This document shows positions 26,818-35,539 of a DNA stretch of 64,000 nt, piece after piece. Location: assembly GCA_901538445.1 (NCBI GenBank), contig LR594584.1, forward strand, positions 3,567,586 through 3,631,585, in the 5' to 3' direction. Source of the stretch: Gemmataceae bacterium (lineage in GTDB: Bacteria > Planctomycetota > Planctomycetia > Gemmatales > Gemmataceae). Positions within the stretch are counted from its first letter, which is position 1, and each line of letters begins with the position of its first letter. Under the pieces are notes generated by a model. The model searched no databases. It had not been told where the DNA came from and worked only from the letters and a program-made list of their open reading frames with translations. The position numbers and the translations under genes are program-made.

Positions 26818-27666
26818 GTGACCGCACCCCGACCGAGCCTCGCGGAACTGGGCCGCGACCTGACCCGTGTGGGCCGCGGCCGCGTGGCCGCGGCGCTCCT
26901 GACGCCGTTCCTGCTCGCCGGTGCGTACGTCGTGTTCGCCTCGCTCGGGTTTTGGTTCCCCGCGGTCGGGTGCGTGGTGGCGCTCAGCTTTGTGACCTAC
27001 GGGTCCGTCTCGCACGACCTCGTCCACCGCTGCTACCGCTTGCCCCGCCGCGTCAACGACGCGCTGCTGACCGCGATTGAACTGCTCATGCTCCGCAGCG
27101 GGCGCGCGTACCTCCTCGCCCACCTGAACCACCACACCCGCCACCCCGACCCGCACGACGACCCCGAGGCGGCCGGCGCGCACGGAACGCTCTGGCAAGC
27201 CGCTCGCAGCGGCCCGTTCTTCTTCGCCCGCCTCTGGCTCTGGGCCGTCCGGCGGCACCCCCGTCACCGGCCGCGGTTGCTCGCCGAGGCCGGTGCGGTC
27301 GCGCTCCTCGCCGGGGCCGCGGCGTTTACAGCGGTCGCGGGGTGGACCGTCGTGCCCGCGGTGTACGTCGGCCTCGCGTACCTCGGCACCTGGGTCGTGC
27401 CGGTGATCACCGCTTACGTTCCGCACGCGCCGCGGGGCGAGACGGCGTTGCTCCAGACCCGGCGGTTCCGGGGCCGGCTTGCTCGGCTCGTGGCGCTCGA
27501 CCACCTCTACCACCTGGAGCACCACCTGTACCCGGCCGTCCCGCACCAGAACTGGCCCGAACTCGCACGCCGCCTCGACCCGTACCTCGACCGGCACGGC
27601 GTGCCGGTCGTCCGCATCGGCCCCGGACCCGGAGGCGCGGCGTGCGCGACACCCCGGACGACGTGA
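26818..27666 (+). CDS. Membrane fatty acid desaturase/hydroxylase-like protein
   Basis: Protein of 282 aa from a GTG preceded by GGAGG. It has the three His boxes of membrane di-iron desaturases and hydroxylases: HDLVH (about residue 65), HLNHHTRH (about 102) and LEHHLYPAVPH (about 232). Hydrophobic segments flank these (LLTPFLLAGAYVVFASLGF; AVALLAGAAAFTAVAGWTVV; VPAVYVGLAYLGTWVVPVIT). It could act on fatty acids or carotenoids; the substrate is unknown. The next gene starts inside its 3' end, so the two are translationally coupled. Confidence 0.82.
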   Translation: MTAPRPSLAELGRDLTRVGRGRVAAALLTPFLLAGAYVVFASLGFWFPAVGCVVALSFVTYGSVSHDLVHRCYRLPRRVNDALLTAIELLMLRSGRAYLLAHLNHHTRHPDPHDDPEAAGAHGTLWQAARSGPFFFARLWLWAVRRHPRHRPRLLAEAGAVALLAGAAAFTAVAGWTVVPAVYVGLAYLGTWVVPVITAYVPHAPRGETALLQTRRFRGRLARLVALDHLYHLEHHLYPAVPHQNWPELARRLDPYLDRHGVPVVRIGPGPGGAACATPRTT

Positions 27667-28571
27667 GCCTCGCCCGACTGCTCGTCGGCGACGGGCGGCC
27701 GCTCCTGGCCGTGAGCGGGTTGGTGCTGGTGTTCGCCGGCGCGTTCGCCGTGTTCGTCGCGGCCCGCGGCGAGTTCCTCCCGCACGACGTCGCGTTCCTC
27801 GGAATGACCCCGCAGAGCCTGTGTGCGGTCCACGGGTGCCGCGTCGTCCACTTCATGGTTCACGACCGCGTGGCGTTCGGCGGCGCGCTCGTCGCCATCG
27901 GCACCGTGTACCTCTGGCTGGCCCTCGGGCCGATGCGCCGCGGCGAGTGGTGGGCGTGGCGGGCGACGGCGGCGAGCGGGGCGGTCGGGTTCGCGAGCTT
28001 CCTCACTTACCTCGGGTACGGCTACCTCGACACCTGGCACGGCGCGGCGACGGCCTTCTTGGCGCCGCTGTTTCTCGCCGGGCTGGCCGTCTCGCGCCGC
28101 CGCGTGGGGTGGGTGAGCGATGGCACGCCGACCCGGCGACCGTGGACGCGCTCCGGCCGGGTCGCGCTCCTGCTCGTCGCCGCGGGAATGGTCTGCGGCG
28201 GCGCGACCATCGCCGTCGTGGGGATGACGTGGGTGTTCGTTCCGGAAGACCTCGCGTTCCTGGCGGTGAGCCGCGGGGAACTCGACGCGCTGAGCGCGCG
28301 GCTCGTGCCGCTGATCGCGCACGACCGGGCCGGGTTCGGCGGCGCGGTGTGCTGCTGCGGGGTTCTGCTCGCCGGCGTCGCGTGGCACTCGGCGCTGGAC
28401 CGGGCGGCGCGAGAGGCGCTCGCTGTTGCGGGGGCAGCCGGGTTCGGGTCCGCCATCCTCGTCCACCCGGCCATCGGTTACGACGACCTCTGGCACCTGA
28501 CCCCGGTGCTCGTGGGCGCGGGGGCGTTCGTGTGGGGACTGTGGCGGGTCCGGGACGACGGACCCCGCTAG
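27642..28571 (+). CDS. Multi-pass membrane protein with internal duplication
   Basis: Protein of 309 aa. The GTG at 27642 has GGAGG six nt upstream and overlaps the desaturase by 25 nt. About eight hydrophobic segments. Two halves repeat: residues about 46-140 (AFLGMTPQSLCAVHGC, VHDRVAFGGALVAIGTVYLW, GYGYLDTWHG) and about 205-300 (AFLAVSRGELDALSARLVPL, AHDRAGFGGAVCCCG, AIGYDDLWH). Each half has a conserved HDR-x-x-FGG motif and a GY-x-D-x-WH motif. The coupling to a desaturase suggests a role with lipid or electron supply, but this is inference. Confidence 0.78.
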   Translation: MRDTPDDVSLARLLVGDGRPLLAVSGLVLVFAGAFAVFVAARGEFLPHDVAFLGMTPQSLCAVHGCRVVHFMVHDRVAFGGALVAIGTVYLWLALGPMRRGEWWAWRATAASGAVGFASFLTYLGYGYLDTWHGAATAFLAPLFLAGLAVSRRRVGWVSDGTPTRRPWTRSGRVALLLVAAGMVCGGATIAVVGMTWVFVPEDLAFLAVSRGELDALSARLVPLIAHDRAGFGGAVCCCGVLLAGVAWHSALDRAAREALAVAGAAGFGSAILVHPAIGYDDLWHLTPVLVGAGAFVWGLWRVRDDGPR

Positions 28572-29299
28572 CCGGCCTTCCGCGGGTGGACGAGCTTGTC
28601 CCACCAGTTCGTCGGCGGGGCGGGCGGCTTCGGGGCGGGCTTGTCGAGCTTCGGCTCGGGGGGCGGCTTCGGCAGTTCCGACTTCTCCTTCGGCTTCTCG
28701 ATCTTCTCCGTCCCCGCAGACGCCTTGTCGCCGCGGGTGAGCAATGCCTGGAGCACGACACCCAGGACCACGCACCCGATCGTGCCGCCGTTCACCGCGG
28801 CCTGGTGGGAAGCGACCCACGCGACGGCGTCGAACGGCAGGAGCGGTTCGAGCACGAGCAGGCCGGCGTGCCCGGCGAGCCACGCGCCGGCGAGGCTCGT
28901 GAGCAGCATCGTCCAGACGCGGTACAGGATCAGGCCGAACAGCCCGGCCGAGAGGAACACGGCCCACAGTTCCTGCGCCTGCGGGAACACCCACAGCGCG
29001 CCGAGCCACGCCGCACACCCCGCGGCGGCGAACGCGAACACCCGGGCGAGTTCGAGCGCCAGCATCCCGGCGGCGACGGCCAGCAGCACGCCGACGGTGA
29101 GCAACTGCGGGCCGCCCACGAACCGCCCGGCGTGCAACCCGCACAGCCCGGCCCCGAGCGTGACCCCCGCGACGATCCAGAACCGGTGCCACCGCCACCC
29201 GAACAGCCACAGTGCAACGCCCAGCACGCACAGCGACCCGGCCGCTGCCGGCGTGAGGCCGCGGGCTTCGGCGAGGACGTCGGGAGCGATCAGGTGCAT
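28568..29299 (-). CDS. TMEM198/DUF4203-like membrane protein with Pro/Lys tail
   Basis: Protein of 243 aa. Seven or so TM segments over residues 15-185 (LCVLGVALWLFGWRWHRFWI; LLTVGVLLAVAAGMLALELA; AVFLSAGLFGLILYRVWTML) with Gly-rich turns, resembling DUF4203/TMEM198-type proteins. The C-terminal 55 residues (TEKIEKPKEKSELPKPPPEP and onwards) form a cytoplasmic, Pro/Lys-rich tail ending NWWDKLVHPRKAG. It overlaps the convergent neighbour by 4 nt. Confidence 0.7.
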   Translation of the reverse strand: MHLIAPDVLAEARGLTPAAAGSLCVLGVALWLFGWRWHRFWIVAGVTLGAGLCGLHAGRFVGGPQLLTVGVLLAVAAGMLALELARVFAFAAAGCAAWLGALWVFPQAQELWAVFLSAGLFGLILYRVWTMLLTSLAGAWLAGHAGLLVLEPLLPFDAVAWVASHQAAVNGGTIGCVVLGVVLQALLTRGDKASAGTEKIEKPKEKSELPKPPPEPKLDKPAPKPPAPPTNWWDKLVHPRKAG

Positions 29300-29380
29300 G
29301 CGTCGGGCCGCCCGAAGGAGTGAGCCGCATCAACTCGATCGGCCACCGGACTTGTGAGAGTTGCGGGAAGGGTGAAACAA

Positions 29381-29422
29381 CGAGCGGCTCGACCCGACGT
29401 GGGCGTCGGGTCGTGCCGCTCG
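29381..29422 (-). terminator. Hairpin after the secreted hydrolase gene
   Basis: 19 nt arms (29381-29399 with 29404-29422) with one T-T mismatch and a 4 nt loop, 21 nt beyond the stop at 29443 on the minus strand; TTGTTTCACCC follows on that strand. Confidence 0.75.
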
Positions 29423-29442
29423 TGCGGGTCGTAGCGTTCGGG

Positions 29443-31470
29443 TTACTGCCCGTCGTTGGGCAGCAGTTCCCACTTCTCGCCGAAGAACCCGGCCCGCACC
29501 ACCTTGCCCGGGTACCGCGAGTTGACCGGGGTCGTGATGTCGAGGACCGCGTAGTCCGGCATCTTCGACACCTGCCGGGCGTTGTTCAGGTAGTCGTACT
29601 CGCGGAACGTGAACCCGCTGTTCACCACGACGTACTTCTGGAGGTTCAGCGGGTTCGGGTAGATTAGCACCGGGACGTGGAACTTCGAGTTGTGCGACTC
29701 GTTCCCGGCGGCGATCGCCTCCGCGCCCCACTCGATCGGCAGCTTGTCGGCGATCTTCGCCAGCACCGCGTTGCTCGACGGGTCGCCCCACAGCACGAGG
29801 TTGCTGTTCTTGATGTCGGCCTCGGTCACTTCGGTGTCCTTCTTCACCGGCGCGTCGCCGCGGTACTGCTGCCGCCAGTGCTTCACCGCGTGCGCCATCT
29901 CCTTCTCGGCCCACTTGCCCACGGCGTCGTTGAGCGGCTTGCCGGTCGGCGCGACCATCACGAACGAGTCCATGAACGCGTCGTCGATGGGCCCCTGGAG
30001 GCCCGGGAGCTTGCGGAGGTTGTTCGTGTCGAGGCTCGGCACCGCCTGCCACTTGCCGTCGCCGCCCTTGCGGAAGTGCCCCTCCTTGCCAATGGCGACG
30101 TCACTGCCGTCGATCACGGCCTTCGTCGGCGCGTTCGGCGCGCCCGCCGGGAAGCGGATCGTCAGCGCCGTGACGCCCTCGGTCTTCAGCACCGCCGCGC
30201 CGTCCTTGATCTCGCCCTCGACGCGGGCGCGCTCCCAGTGCTTCGCGAGCCCCTCGACCGTGACCCACGCGCACTGGTTGTACCGCAGGGTGAACGTCGT
30301 GAACTTGATCTGCTCGGGCACCGCCGGCTTGCCCTTCGCGACGATCGCGTCGATCCGCTTGTTCAGCTCCTCCTTCGCGGCCTTCTCGTAGCTGTGCCCG
30401 GTCTTCGGCCCGATGAGGTGAACGAGTTCGAGCCCCTCCTTCTTCATCTCGCGGGCCATCACGTCGGCGGCCTGCTTCTGGCGGTCGATCTCGCCGCTGT
30501 ACGCGACGGTCGGGAGGTTGAAGAGGTTAATCGCGTAGTCGGTCGCGTTGTACATGTGCCACAGCTTCTTCTCGTACCACGCCGGCTCGACCTTCTCGTT
30601 CTGGAACACGTTGAGGAACTCGGGGGTCTCGCTGAACCCGGCCCCGGGGGCGTTGGCGCACCACAGCGTCGGGAAGTGCGTGCTGAACTGCCAGCACGCC
30701 GCGCCGCCCATGCTGAACCCGCGGGCCACGAGCCGCGACTCGTCGACGCGGTAGTGCTTCTTGGCGTGCTCCAGGCACTCGAACGTGTCCACCTCGCCGG
30801 CGAACTTGTTCGCGTTGCTGAACCGGCCGAACGGGTGCAGGATCAGCGCGCCGGGGGCCGGGATGATCCCCCCGCCGCCGCCCGGCGAGTTGGCCATGAA
30901 CCCGGCCTCGACGGTGTTCTCGTACCGCCCGTGCCACCAGAAGTCGAGCCGGTGCTTCTTGTCGCCCTTGAAGTCGTAGTCGGTCGGGACCACCACCCAG
31001 TACGGCTGCACGCTGCCGTCGATCTTCGAGACGTACCCCCGGAGCACGCCGCCGGTCTGCGTGGCCCACGGAGTTTTCCCCTCCTTGAGCGCTCTCGCCC
31101 GTTCGAGGCCCGCGGCGAGCACCTTCTTCACGGTGCCCGCGGGGGCCGGCGCTTTCGCGTTCTTGTCCTTGGGCGGGGCCGGGTCGAACACCTCGTTGTG
31201 GTCGAGCGCCCACCGCACCGCCTTCTCGTAGATCAGCACGTCCGCGAGCAGTTCGTGCTTGCCGATGTCCTTGATGAGCCCTTGGAGTTCGGCGAGCCCC
31301 TTGCGGACCTCCTCCTTCACTGCCTCGGGCACCTCGGACCCCTTCGGGGGGACCGGGCGGACGTTGTCGGGGAGGTTGTCGCCGGGGCCGTCGGCCCGGG
31401 TGGCCGGCAGGCTCGCGAGCCCGGCCAGGGCGCAGGCGAAGAGGGGGACGAACAGGCAGCGCGCGAACAT
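29443..31470 (-). CDS. Secreted alpha/beta hydrolase (prolyl oligopeptidase-like)
   Basis: Protein of 675 aa. Signal peptide at residues 1-26 (MFARCLFVPLFACALAGLAS, LPATRA). A helical N-terminal region is followed by a serine hydrolase core: the oxyanion/HG segment FWWHGRYENT, the nucleophile elbow GFSMGG with Ser253, and a likely His in GPKTGHSYE (about residue 355). Planctomycetes encode many peptidase S9-like or esterase-like proteins of this form. The C-terminal 300 residues (from PEQIKFTTFTLRYNQCAWVT) form a second domain of unknown role, ending NSRYPGKVVRAGFFGEKWEL. Substrate not predictable. Confidence 0.85.
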   Translation of the reverse strand: MFARCLFVPLFACALAGLASLPATRADGPGDNLPDNVRPVPPKGSEVPEAVKEEVRKGLAELQGLIKDIGKHELLADVLIYEKAVRWALDHNEVFDPAPPKDKNAKAPAPAGTVKKVLAAGLERARALKEGKTPWATQTGGVLRGYVSKIDGSVQPYWVVVPTDYDFKGDKKHRLDFWWHGRYENTVEAGFMANSPGGGGGIIPAPGALILHPFGRFSNANKFAGEVDTFECLEHAKKHYRVDESRLVARGFSMGGAACWQFSTHFPTLWCANAPGAGFSETPEFLNVFQNEKVEPAWYEKKLWHMYNATDYAINLFNLPTVAYSGEIDRQKQAADVMAREMKKEGLELVHLIGPKTGHSYEKAAKEELNKRIDAIVAKGKPAVPEQIKFTTFTLRYNQCAWVTVEGLAKHWERARVEGEIKDGAAVLKTEGVTALTIRFPAGAPNAPTKAVIDGSDVAIGKEGHFRKGGDGKWQAVPSLDTNNLRKLPGLQGPIDDAFMDSFVMVAPTGKPLNDAVGKWAEKEMAHAVKHWRQQYRGDAPVKKDTEVTEADIKNSNLVLWGDPSSNAVLAKIADKLPIEWGAEAIAAGNESHNSKFHVPVLIYPNPLNLQKYVVVNSGFTFREYDYLNNARQVSKMPDYAVLDITTPVNSRYPGKVVRAGFFGEKWELLPNDGQ

Positions 31471-31640
31471 GATCGGTCCTCGAAGGGTCTGAACGGCTGG
31501 CGGCGGGGTCGGCGTGCGGCGGTATTGTAGAGGCGGCCCCGCCGCCCTTCACGGTCCGTCGCCGATCTGATAAACACAAGGGGTAAGGCAATCACTGCGC
31601 GGGCCATCGAATCCGGTGCCCGCCAAACGGGAGGCGGCCA

Positions 31641-32219
31641 GTGGCGTCAACGAAGATGATCGACATCCGGCGGGGCATGGTGCTCAACATGAACGGGGCG
31701 CTCTGGTACTGCCTCGACCGCGACCTGAACACGCCGGGGAACTGGCGCGCGATCCTGTACCTGAAGCTCAAGAACCTGACCACCGGCAGCATCACCGACG
31801 AGCGGGTCCACCCGGACGACAAGGTGGACGTCGTGTACCTCGACACGAAGGACTACAACTACTCGTACAAGGACGGCGACGACTTCGTGTTCGTGGACGC
31901 CGAGACGTTCGAGCCGGTCACCCTGAGCGGCGACATGGTCGGCGACATGATGAAGTACCTCCGGGAGAACGACCCGGTGAAGATCACGTTCTACGACGGC
32001 AAGGCGCTGTCGATGGAGCTGCCGCAGACGGTGACCCTCAAGGTGACCGAGACCGAGCCGGGCATCAAGGGCGCGACCGCGGCGGCCCAGACCAAGCCGG
32101 CCACGCTGGAGACCGGCCTCGTCGTCCAGGTCCCCTCGTTCATCACCGAGGGCGAGCTCATCGTCATCCAGACCGAGGACGGCAAGTACCTGAAGCGCGC
32201 CGCCAAGGAAGGGAAGTAG
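31641..32219 (+). CDS. efp: Elongation factor P-like protein (Asn at position 34)
   Basis: Protein of 192 aa from a GTG at 31641 preceded by GGGAGG. It has the three EF-P domains: KOW-like N-domain (MIDIRRGMVLNMNGALWYCL), the two OB domains, and the C-terminal signature TEPGIKGATAAAQTKPATLE, TGLVVQVPSFITEGELI. EF-P relieves ribosome stalling at polyproline. The modified tip residue, Lys34 in E. coli (PGKG) or Arg32 in other bacteria, aligns here with Asn34 (NTPGNWRA). It may thus work unmodified, or use another residue. The glutathione peroxidase gene starts 19 nt downstream. Confidence 0.9.
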   Translation: MASTKMIDIRRGMVLNMNGALWYCLDRDLNTPGNWRAILYLKLKNLTTGSITDERVHPDDKVDVVYLDTKDYNYSYKDGDDFVFVDAETFEPVTLSGDMVGDMMKYLRENDPVKITFYDGKALSMELPQTVTLKVTETEPGIKGATAAAQTKPATLETGLVVQVPSFITEGELIVIQTEDGKYLKRAAKEGK

Positions 32220-32238
32220 TCCGTTCCCGGAGGGGCCC

Positions 32239-32766
32239 GTGGTCCTGTACGACATCCCCGTCACCACGATCGACGGCACGCAAACGAGGCTCGGCCCCTA
32301 CCGGGGCCGGGTGCTGCTGATCGTGAACGTCGCCAGCAAGTGCGGGTTCACCCCGCAGTACGCCGGGCTGGAGGCGCTGCACCGCGAGTTCAAGGACCGC
32401 GGGCTCGTCGTGCTCGGGTTCCCGTGCGACCAGTTCCTGCACCAGGAGCCGGCGGCCGAGGCCGAGATCAAGCAGTTCTGCTCGCTGAAGTACGACGTGA
32501 CGTTCCCGATGTTCGCCAAGGTCGACGTGAACGGCCCGAACGCCCACCTGCTCTACCAGTACCTCAAGGGCCAGCGCCGGGGCATCTTCGGGACCCGGGC
32601 CATCAAGTGGAACTTCGGCAAGTTCCTGGTGGACCGCACCGGCAACGTGGTCGGCCGGTACAGCATGTTCACCCCGCCGAGCAAGCTCCGCCGGCGGATC
32701 GACGACCTGCTCGGGCCGGTCTCGGCCTCCAGCCCGGAACTCACCGAGAGCACCGTCGCACTGTGA
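32239..32766 (+). CDS. Glutathione peroxidase family thiol peroxidase
   Basis: Protein of 175 aa from a GTG. GPx landmarks: ASKCGFTPQYAGLEALHREF with the peroxidatic Cys (no selenocysteine TGA), GFPCDQFLHQEP with the second Cys and conserved Gln, and IKWNFGKFLVDRTGNVVGRY with the catalytic Trp and Asn. The FCS Cys at about residue 80 could be a resolving Cys, making it a thioredoxin-dependent peroxidase. Probably co-transcribed with the EF-P gene (19 nt gap). A strong hairpin follows at 32831. Confidence 0.92.
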   Translation: MVLYDIPVTTIDGTQTRLGPYRGRVLLIVNVASKCGFTPQYAGLEALHREFKDRGLVVLGFPCDQFLHQEPAAEAEIKQFCSLKYDVTFPMFAKVDVNGPNAHLLYQYLKGQRRGIFGTRAIKWNFGKFLVDRTGNVVGRYSMFTPPSKLRRRIDDLLGPVSASSPELTESTVAL

Positions 32767-32830
32767 CCGCTTGCGGGTCGTGCCCCGGGGCACGCCGGCC
32801 TTCACATCCGCACCGCGGGAAATCGCTGCA

Positions 32831-32896
32831 TGGCGAGCCGTGTGTGTGAACACACGGGTTTACGCTCACCCGTGTGTTCACACACACGGCTCGCCA
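32831..32896. terminator. 29 bp perfect inverted repeat between gpx and glmS
   Basis: Arms 32831-32859 and 32868-32896 are perfectly complementary over 29 bp with an 8 nt loop. Includes alternating TG/CA steps. It lies between convergent genes (stops at 32766 and 32930), so a bidirectional terminator is likely. Confidence 0.8.
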
Positions 32897-32929
32897 ACAC
32901 ACGCCTGACGATACTTCTTGGGATGTGCC

Positions 32930-34762
32930 TCACTCCACGGTCACGCTCTTCGCCAGGTTCCGCGGCTTGTCCACGTCGCACCCCCGCAGCAGCGCGATCT
33001 CGTAGGCCAGCAGTTGCAGCGGGACCGCGGTGACGATCGGCTGGAGGTACTCGGGCACGTCCGGCACCGGGATCACGTCGTCGGCGACGGCCGCGACCTC
33101 GCGGTCCCCCTCGCTGCACACGGCGATCACCGGGCCGCGGCGGGCCTTGATCTCCTGCATGTTCGACATGACCTTGTCGAACACGTTGCCCCGCGGCACT
33201 AGGAACACGCTCGGGGTCTTCTCGTCCACCAGCGCGATCGGCCCGTGCTTCATCTCGGCGGCCGCGTACCCCTCGGCGTGGACGTAGCTGATCTCCTTGA
33301 GCTTCAGCGCGCCCTCGAGCGCGACCGGGTACAGGTACTGCCGCCCGAGGTACAGGGCGTTGTTCGCCTCGGCGTACTTCTCGGCGATCTTCTTGACGTG
33401 GTCGTGGCACTCGAGCGCCTTGCGGACCGCGTCGGGCAGCGCGTGCAGCTCGTCGATGATCCGCTGGCCCTGGATGCTCGACAGGTGCCGGGTGCGGCCC
33501 AGGTACAGCGCGAGCATCGCCAGCACCGTGACCTGCGACGTGAACGCCTTGGTGCTCGCGACCCCGACCTCGGGGCCGGCGTGCAGGTACACGCCGCCGC
33601 ACGCCTCGCGGGCGATGCTGCTGCCGACCGCGTTGCAGATCGCGAGCGTGGTGTGGCCCATCCGCTTCGACTCGCGGAGCGCCGCGAGCGTGTCGGCCGT
33701 CTCGCCCGACTGCGTGATCGCCAGCACCACCGTGTTCCGGTCGATCGGCGGGTTCCGGTACCGGAACTCGCTCGCGTACTCGACCTCGACCGGGAGCCGG
33801 GCGAGTTCCTCGAACAGGTACTCGCCGACGAGCCCGGCGTGGTAGCTGGTGCCGCACCCGGTGATGATGATGCGGTCGATCTGCCGGAGCTGCTGGGCGG
33901 TGAGGTTCAGGCCGCCGAAGTGTGCGGTCGCGTCGGCCTCGGCGAGCCGGCCCCGCATCGCGTTCGCGACCGTGTCGGGCTGCTCGTAGATCTCCTTGAG
34001 CATGTAGTGCGGGTACGACCCGAGTTCCGCGTCCCCGTCCCCGAGGAACTGGCCGATGTCGTGGACCGGGGGCGACACCGGGAGCAGGTCCTGGTCGCGG
34101 ATCTCCCACTCCTCCCCCGCCAGCGCGCAGATCTGCCGGTCGTTGAGGTACACGACCTTGTCGGCGTACCCGGCCAGCGCGTTCGCGTCGGACGCGAGGT
34201 AGCTCCCGTCGGTCCCGACGCCGATGACGAGCGGGCTCCCGAGCCGCGCGCCGACGATCACCCCCGGCTCGTGCCGCGACATCACCGCCAGCCCGTAGGT
34301 GCCCTTCACCAGCGACAGCGCCTGCCGCACGGCGGCGACGAGGTCGCCGTGGTAGTACCGGCCGATGAGGTGCGCGAGCACCTCGGTGTCGGTGTCGGAC
34401 CGGAACTGCACGCCCTGGCCCTGGAGCTGGTGCTTGAGCGTCGCGAAGTTCTCGATGACGCCGTTGTGGACGACGGCAATGTTCCCGGTCGCGTCGAGGT
34501 GCGGGTGGGCGTTGCGGTCGGTCGCGCCGCCGTGGGTGGCCCACCGGGTGTGACTGATCCCGTAGCACCCCGGGGCCGGGTGGGCGGCGACGAGCTTGCC
34601 GAGTTCCGCGAGCCGCCCGGACTTCTTGCGGAGGTGCAGTTCGTTGCCGGTCCCGGTGATCATCCCGGCGCTGTCGTACCCCCGGTACTCGAGCCGGCTC
34701 AGCCCCGCCATCAGAATCGGGGAGGCTTCCCGCCGCCCGGTGAACCCGACGATTCCGCACAT
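32930..34762 (-). CDS. glmS: Glucosamine-6-phosphate synthase (isomerizing)
   Basis: Protein of 610 aa, the usual GlmS length. It makes glucosamine-6-phosphate from fructose-6-phosphate and glutamine. The class II glutaminase N-terminus MCGIVGFTGRREASPILMAG gives Cys2 as nucleophile; THTRWATHG-like ISHTRWATHGGATDRNAHPH is present. Two SIS domains follow (ITGCGTSYHAGLVGEYLFEE; AITQSGETADTLAAL; CIA-type CHDHVKKIAEKYAEANN). The C-terminus ends KPRNLAKSVTVE, typical of GlmS. AGGAGG precedes the ATG. No glmS ribozyme is recognisable upstream. Confidence 0.97.
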   Translation of the reverse strand: MCGIVGFTGRREASPILMAGLSRLEYRGYDSAGMITGTGNELHLRKKSGRLAELGKLVAAHPAPGCYGISHTRWATHGGATDRNAHPHLDATGNIAVVHNGVIENFATLKHQLQGQGVQFRSDTDTEVLAHLIGRYYHGDLVAAVRQALSLVKGTYGLAVMSRHEPGVIVGARLGSPLVIGVGTDGSYLASDANALAGYADKVVYLNDRQICALAGEEWEIRDQDLLPVSPPVHDIGQFLGDGDAELGSYPHYMLKEIYEQPDTVANAMRGRLAEADATAHFGGLNLTAQQLRQIDRIIITGCGTSYHAGLVGEYLFEELARLPVEVEYASEFRYRNPPIDRNTVVLAITQSGETADTLAALRESKRMGHTTLAICNAVGSSIAREACGGVYLHAGPEVGVASTKAFTSQVTVLAMLALYLGRTRHLSSIQGQRIIDELHALPDAVRKALECHDHVKKIAEKYAEANNALYLGRQYLYPVALEGALKLKEISYVHAEGYAAAEMKHGPIALVDEKTPSVFLVPRGNVFDKVMSNMQEIKARRGPVIAVCSEGDREVAAVADDVIPVPDVPEYLQPIVTAVPLQLLAYEIALLRGCDVDKPRNLAKSVTVE

Positions 34763-34852
34763 GCCTCGATCCTCCTGCCGTGAAGTGGCGGGGAGTCTAA
34801 CGGGTTTCTCGCGGGGAGTGGAAGACGAGTTCGTGAAGGCTCGGGAGAGTAG

Positions 34853-34941
34853 GTCACTCACTCCGTGAGTGACACCTGCGGCGCTCCGAGCCTCCTCCGT
34901 CAACTTCGTTGCACCGGGGCGCGACTCGCGGAGCGAGTCGC
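34853..34941. repeat. Two small related hairpins
   Basis: Hairpin 34853-34873 (9 bp arms, 3 nt loop) and hairpin 34921-34941 (9 bp arms, GGA loop); the outer sequences are imperfect inverted copies of each other (AGTAGG near 34849, CCTACT at 34941). They lie between the GNAT stop (34942) and the glmS start, so the second could terminate the GNAT gene. Confidence 0.55.
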
Positions 34942-35385
34942 CTACTTTGGAGGTTCGATCGCGACGAACCCGAGGCCCTCGTACATCGGCCGCAGTTCCG
35001 GCTTGCTCGTCAGCATCACGTAGGGGACGCCGCGGCGGAACGCTTGGGTGAGGGCCCCGGCGAGCAGCGCGTTCGCGACCCCCTGCCCCCGCGCGTCGGG
35101 CCGGACGACGACGTAGTCGATCTGCCAGTTCACCGGCGCGGTCACGAGGAGGAACCCGTCGGCCGAGCCGTCGGGGGCCCGGTGCAGGCACACGAACCGC
35201 ACCCCGGGCCAGACCGCCAGGAACTTGGACCGGGTGCGGAACTGCGTCGAGGCGAGGTCCCAGAGCTGCTTGCACGCGGGCTCGTCGGCGAGGAACTCGG
35301 TCACCGCGAGGAACTCGACCGGGAGCAGCGGGGGCCGCTCGCGCACGGGCCGGCAGTAGTAGTGCAACTCGGCGGGCGGTGACAC
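34942..35385 (-). CDS. GNAT-family N-acetyltransferase
   Basis: Protein of 147 aa from a GTG. The acetyl-CoA fold is visible: NWQIDYVVVRPDARGQGVAN with the Q/RGQGVA pyrophosphate loop, then ALLAGALTQAFRRGVPYVML, and the C-terminal PELRPMYEGLGFVAIEP. The N-terminal part is long for the family (residues 1-60), with a Trp-rich stretch. Substrate unknown. It lies upstream of glmS on the same strand, but separated by about 180 nt, so co-transcription is uncertain. Confidence 0.82.
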   Translation of the reverse strand: MSPPAELHYYCRPVRERPPLLPVEFLAVTEFLADEPACKQLWDLASTQFRTRSKFLAVWPGVRFVCLHRAPDGSADGFLLVTAPVNWQIDYVVVRPDARGQGVANALLAGALTQAFRRGVPYVMLTSKPELRPMYEGLGFVAIEPPK

Positions 35386-35539
35386 GGGGACGCCTCCGGG
35401 CCGGCGGGGCCACTCACGAGGGGAACGGGGCGGGCTGTCGCGCGGAGCGCCCCGTGCGGGCCCCCGGTTGGGCTTCCCACCGGGCTCGCCGTCTGGTTAC
35501 CATCCCCGACCGCTCCCGGTCCAGACGAATGGTGCCCCG

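Noticed and set aside
34763-34941. glmS ribozyme/riboswitch upstream of glmS
   Set aside because: The region upstream of glmS on the minus strand is short and shows only two small hairpins of the neighbouring gene's 3' end, not the glmS ribozyme fold.
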